Positions 7,514 through 8,169 of a stretch of 8,169 nucleotides of DNA are shown piece by piece. Position numbers and translations under genes: made by a program. Source of the stretch: Promethearchaeota archaeon (GTDB lineage: Archaea; Asgardarchaeota; Lokiarchaeia; Sigynarchaeales; SOKP01); contig JAUWDN010000028.1 of the NCBI GenBank assembly GCA_030608765.1, forward strand, positions 1 through 8,169, written 5' to 3'. How positions within the stretch are numbered: the stretch's first letter is position 1; every line of letters begins with the position of its first letter. Below the pieces are notes generated by a model. It had not been told where the DNA came from. It saw only the letters and a program-made list of their open reading frames with translations, and ran no database searches.

Positions 7514-7527
7514 CTATATATTTAAAT
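7514..7527 (-). promoter_or_regulatory. Probable TATA element of tfb
   Basis: On the minus strand ATTTAAATATATAG resembles an archaeal TATA box. RNA would start near 7494, leaving a leader of about 47 nt before the ATG at 7447. It overlaps the first copy of the 36-bp repeat, so a protein bound to the repeat would affect this promoter. Confidence 0.4.
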
Positions 7528-7591
7528 CTTAATCAATTTAACTGCTATTAAGAAGATTTAAATCTTAGTCTATTTAACTATTATCTTAAAA
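7520..7591. repeat. Degenerate 36-bp tandem repeat in the divergent promoter region
   Basis: Copy 1 is 7520-7555 and copy 2 is 7556-7591. They agree at 27 of 36 positions, and at 22 of the first 24. Each begins with the self-complementary ATTTAAAT followed by CTTA, and each carries ATTTAACT at the same offset. The unit could hold paired sites for a regulator or TBP/TFB; low sequence complexity makes chance partly responsible. Confidence 0.5.
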
Positions 7592-7620
7592 GATTCATAA
7601 ATTATAAGTATTTTATTTAA

Positions 7621-7640
7621 CGCTCTAAAATTATTATATA
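7621..7640 (+). promoter_or_regulatory. Probable BRE/TATA promoter of the Arf-like GTPase gene
   Basis: A possible BRE (CTCTAAAA, 7623-7630) is followed by TTATTATATA (7631-7640). The TATA centre is about 29 nt before the ATG at 7666, so transcription would start at or within a few bases of the start codon. This predicts a leaderless mRNA, consistent with the absence of a Shine-Dalgarno. Confidence 0.45.
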
Positions 7641-7665
7641 CAAATTAATACAAATTGTTAACAAA

Positions 7666-8169
7666 ATGTCAACCGATATCACAAATATTATAAATATATT
7701 CTCGAAATTTCTAGACCCAAAAGTAACTAAGGCGGGTAAATTCAAAACCATCGAGGAAATAAAAAAATTACCCGTTCACTCTTACAAATTTATTTCTAAA
7801 AACGATGCTAAAATTTTAAAAGCCCTTCTAAAAATATCCAATATTGAACAAATTTCCAAATTAAAGAGGGAAAACCCCTTCGAGAATTTAAGTATTTTTG
7901 GAACAACTAAAGATCCTATAGAAGTTACTGAATTACAGGAAGAATTTGATAACAAAGTCGCTACAATTAAAGAAAATAACCCCGATCTCGAGAAATCTGT
8001 GAAAAAAGCAATCTTTATTAGCTCTATTATTACCAATATGGTAGACGAGGGAGAGATTCTCCAAAAATCCGCCCAAAAGATAATTGTAATAGGTTTAGAT
8101 AATGCGGGAAAAACAGCGATTTTGAGCAAGTTTGGGGGGCGGCTAGGTATTAGCGATTTAGCTAACTTA
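7666..8169 (+). CDS. Arf-family-like small GTPase with N-terminal extension (3' end outside window)
   Basis: The first 168 residues are present and the frame is still open at the window edge. Residues 138-157 form the first strand and P-loop of a small GTPase: KIIVIG then GLDNAGKT (143-150), the form typical of Arf/Arl and Asgard Arf-like proteins, followed by an AIL helix start. Unlike the giant neighbour, its P-loop Gly-Lys-Thr is intact, so nucleotide binding is expected. Switch I, DxxG and NKxD would lie beyond the window. The first 137 residues are not part of a standard Arf. They are hydrophilic and mostly helical, with a compact segment near 28-75 (IEEIKKLP, then LKISNIEQISKLK) that loosely recalls a helix-hairpin-helix-like fold, and a second helical stretch at 85-135. 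No membrane-anchoring helix or N-terminal Gly2 is seen (residue 2 is Ser). A stop lies in frame upstream with no other Met, so the ATG is secure. Confidence 0.85.
   Translation, partial: MSTDITNIINIFSKFLDPKVTKAGKFKTIEEIKKLPVHSYKFISKNDAKILKALLKISNIEQISKLKRENPFENLSIFGTTKDPIEVTELQEEFDNKVATIKENNPDLEKSVKKAIFISSIITNMVDEGEILQKSAQKIIVIGLDNAGKTAILSKFGGRLGISDLANL

Larger units (their letters stand above)
7448..7665. promoter_or_regulatory. Divergent intergenic region between tfb and the Arf-like GTPase gene
   Basis: A 218-bp, very AT-rich spacer between divergent genes. It contains the two promoters and the 36-bp tandem repeat listed separately. No open reading frame of note and no RNA gene is visible. 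Confidence 0.6.

Noticed and set aside
7448..7665. Tandem repeat as a CRISPR array or replication origin
   Set aside because: There are only two diverged copies with no spacers, no cas genes, no origin-type repeats, and no cdc6/orc gene beside it.
7782..8129. A 115-codon minus-strand open frame opposite the GTPase gene
   Set aside because: It is an antisense shadow of a frame with a clear GTPase P-loop, and its composition is typical of reversed Lys/Glu-rich codons.

Overview
The window looks like a piece of an AT-rich archaeal genome, most likely an Asgard (Lokiarchaeota-like) archaeon. This rests on three things. There is an archaeal/eukaryotic-type transcription factor B. There is the start of an Arf-type small GTPase with a long N-terminal extension. 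There is also a 1252-residue helical-repeat protein that opens with a Ras-like domain whose nucleotide-binding motifs have decayed. The lineage is inferred from gene content; no marker was compared computationally.

Layout. Three minus-strand genes fill positions 24-2554. Read in their own direction they are two tandem paralogs of an unrecognised soluble helical family (1898-2554, then 1139-1804, about 49% identical by hand alignment) and then a polytopic membrane protein (24-1097) ending in a DUF2085-like domain. A 209-bp AT-rich divergent region (2555-2763) with a good BRE/TATA element separates them from the plus-strand giant gene (2764-6522). That gene converges on the minus-strand tfb gene (6530-7447) with only 7 bp between the stop codons. 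A second divergent region (7448-7665) holds a degenerate 36-bp tandem repeat and TATA elements facing both ways. It leads into the plus-strand Arf-like GTPase gene (7666 to the window edge, incomplete).

How the genes may work together. No metabolic pathway is visible. The two halves of the window appear to be separate transcription units. TFB is a general initiation factor. The flanking GTPase and pseudo-GTPase/solenoid genes resemble the expanded GTPase and scaffold repertoire of Asgard genomes; a joint role is speculation. The main candidate for something undescribed is the 1252-residue protein: an inactive-looking GTPase domain, then a TPR-like solenoid, then three copies of a module of about 155-170 residues. 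The tandem paralog pair is a second uncharacterised family. No tRNA, rRNA, CRISPR array, insertion sequence or prophage feature was seen.
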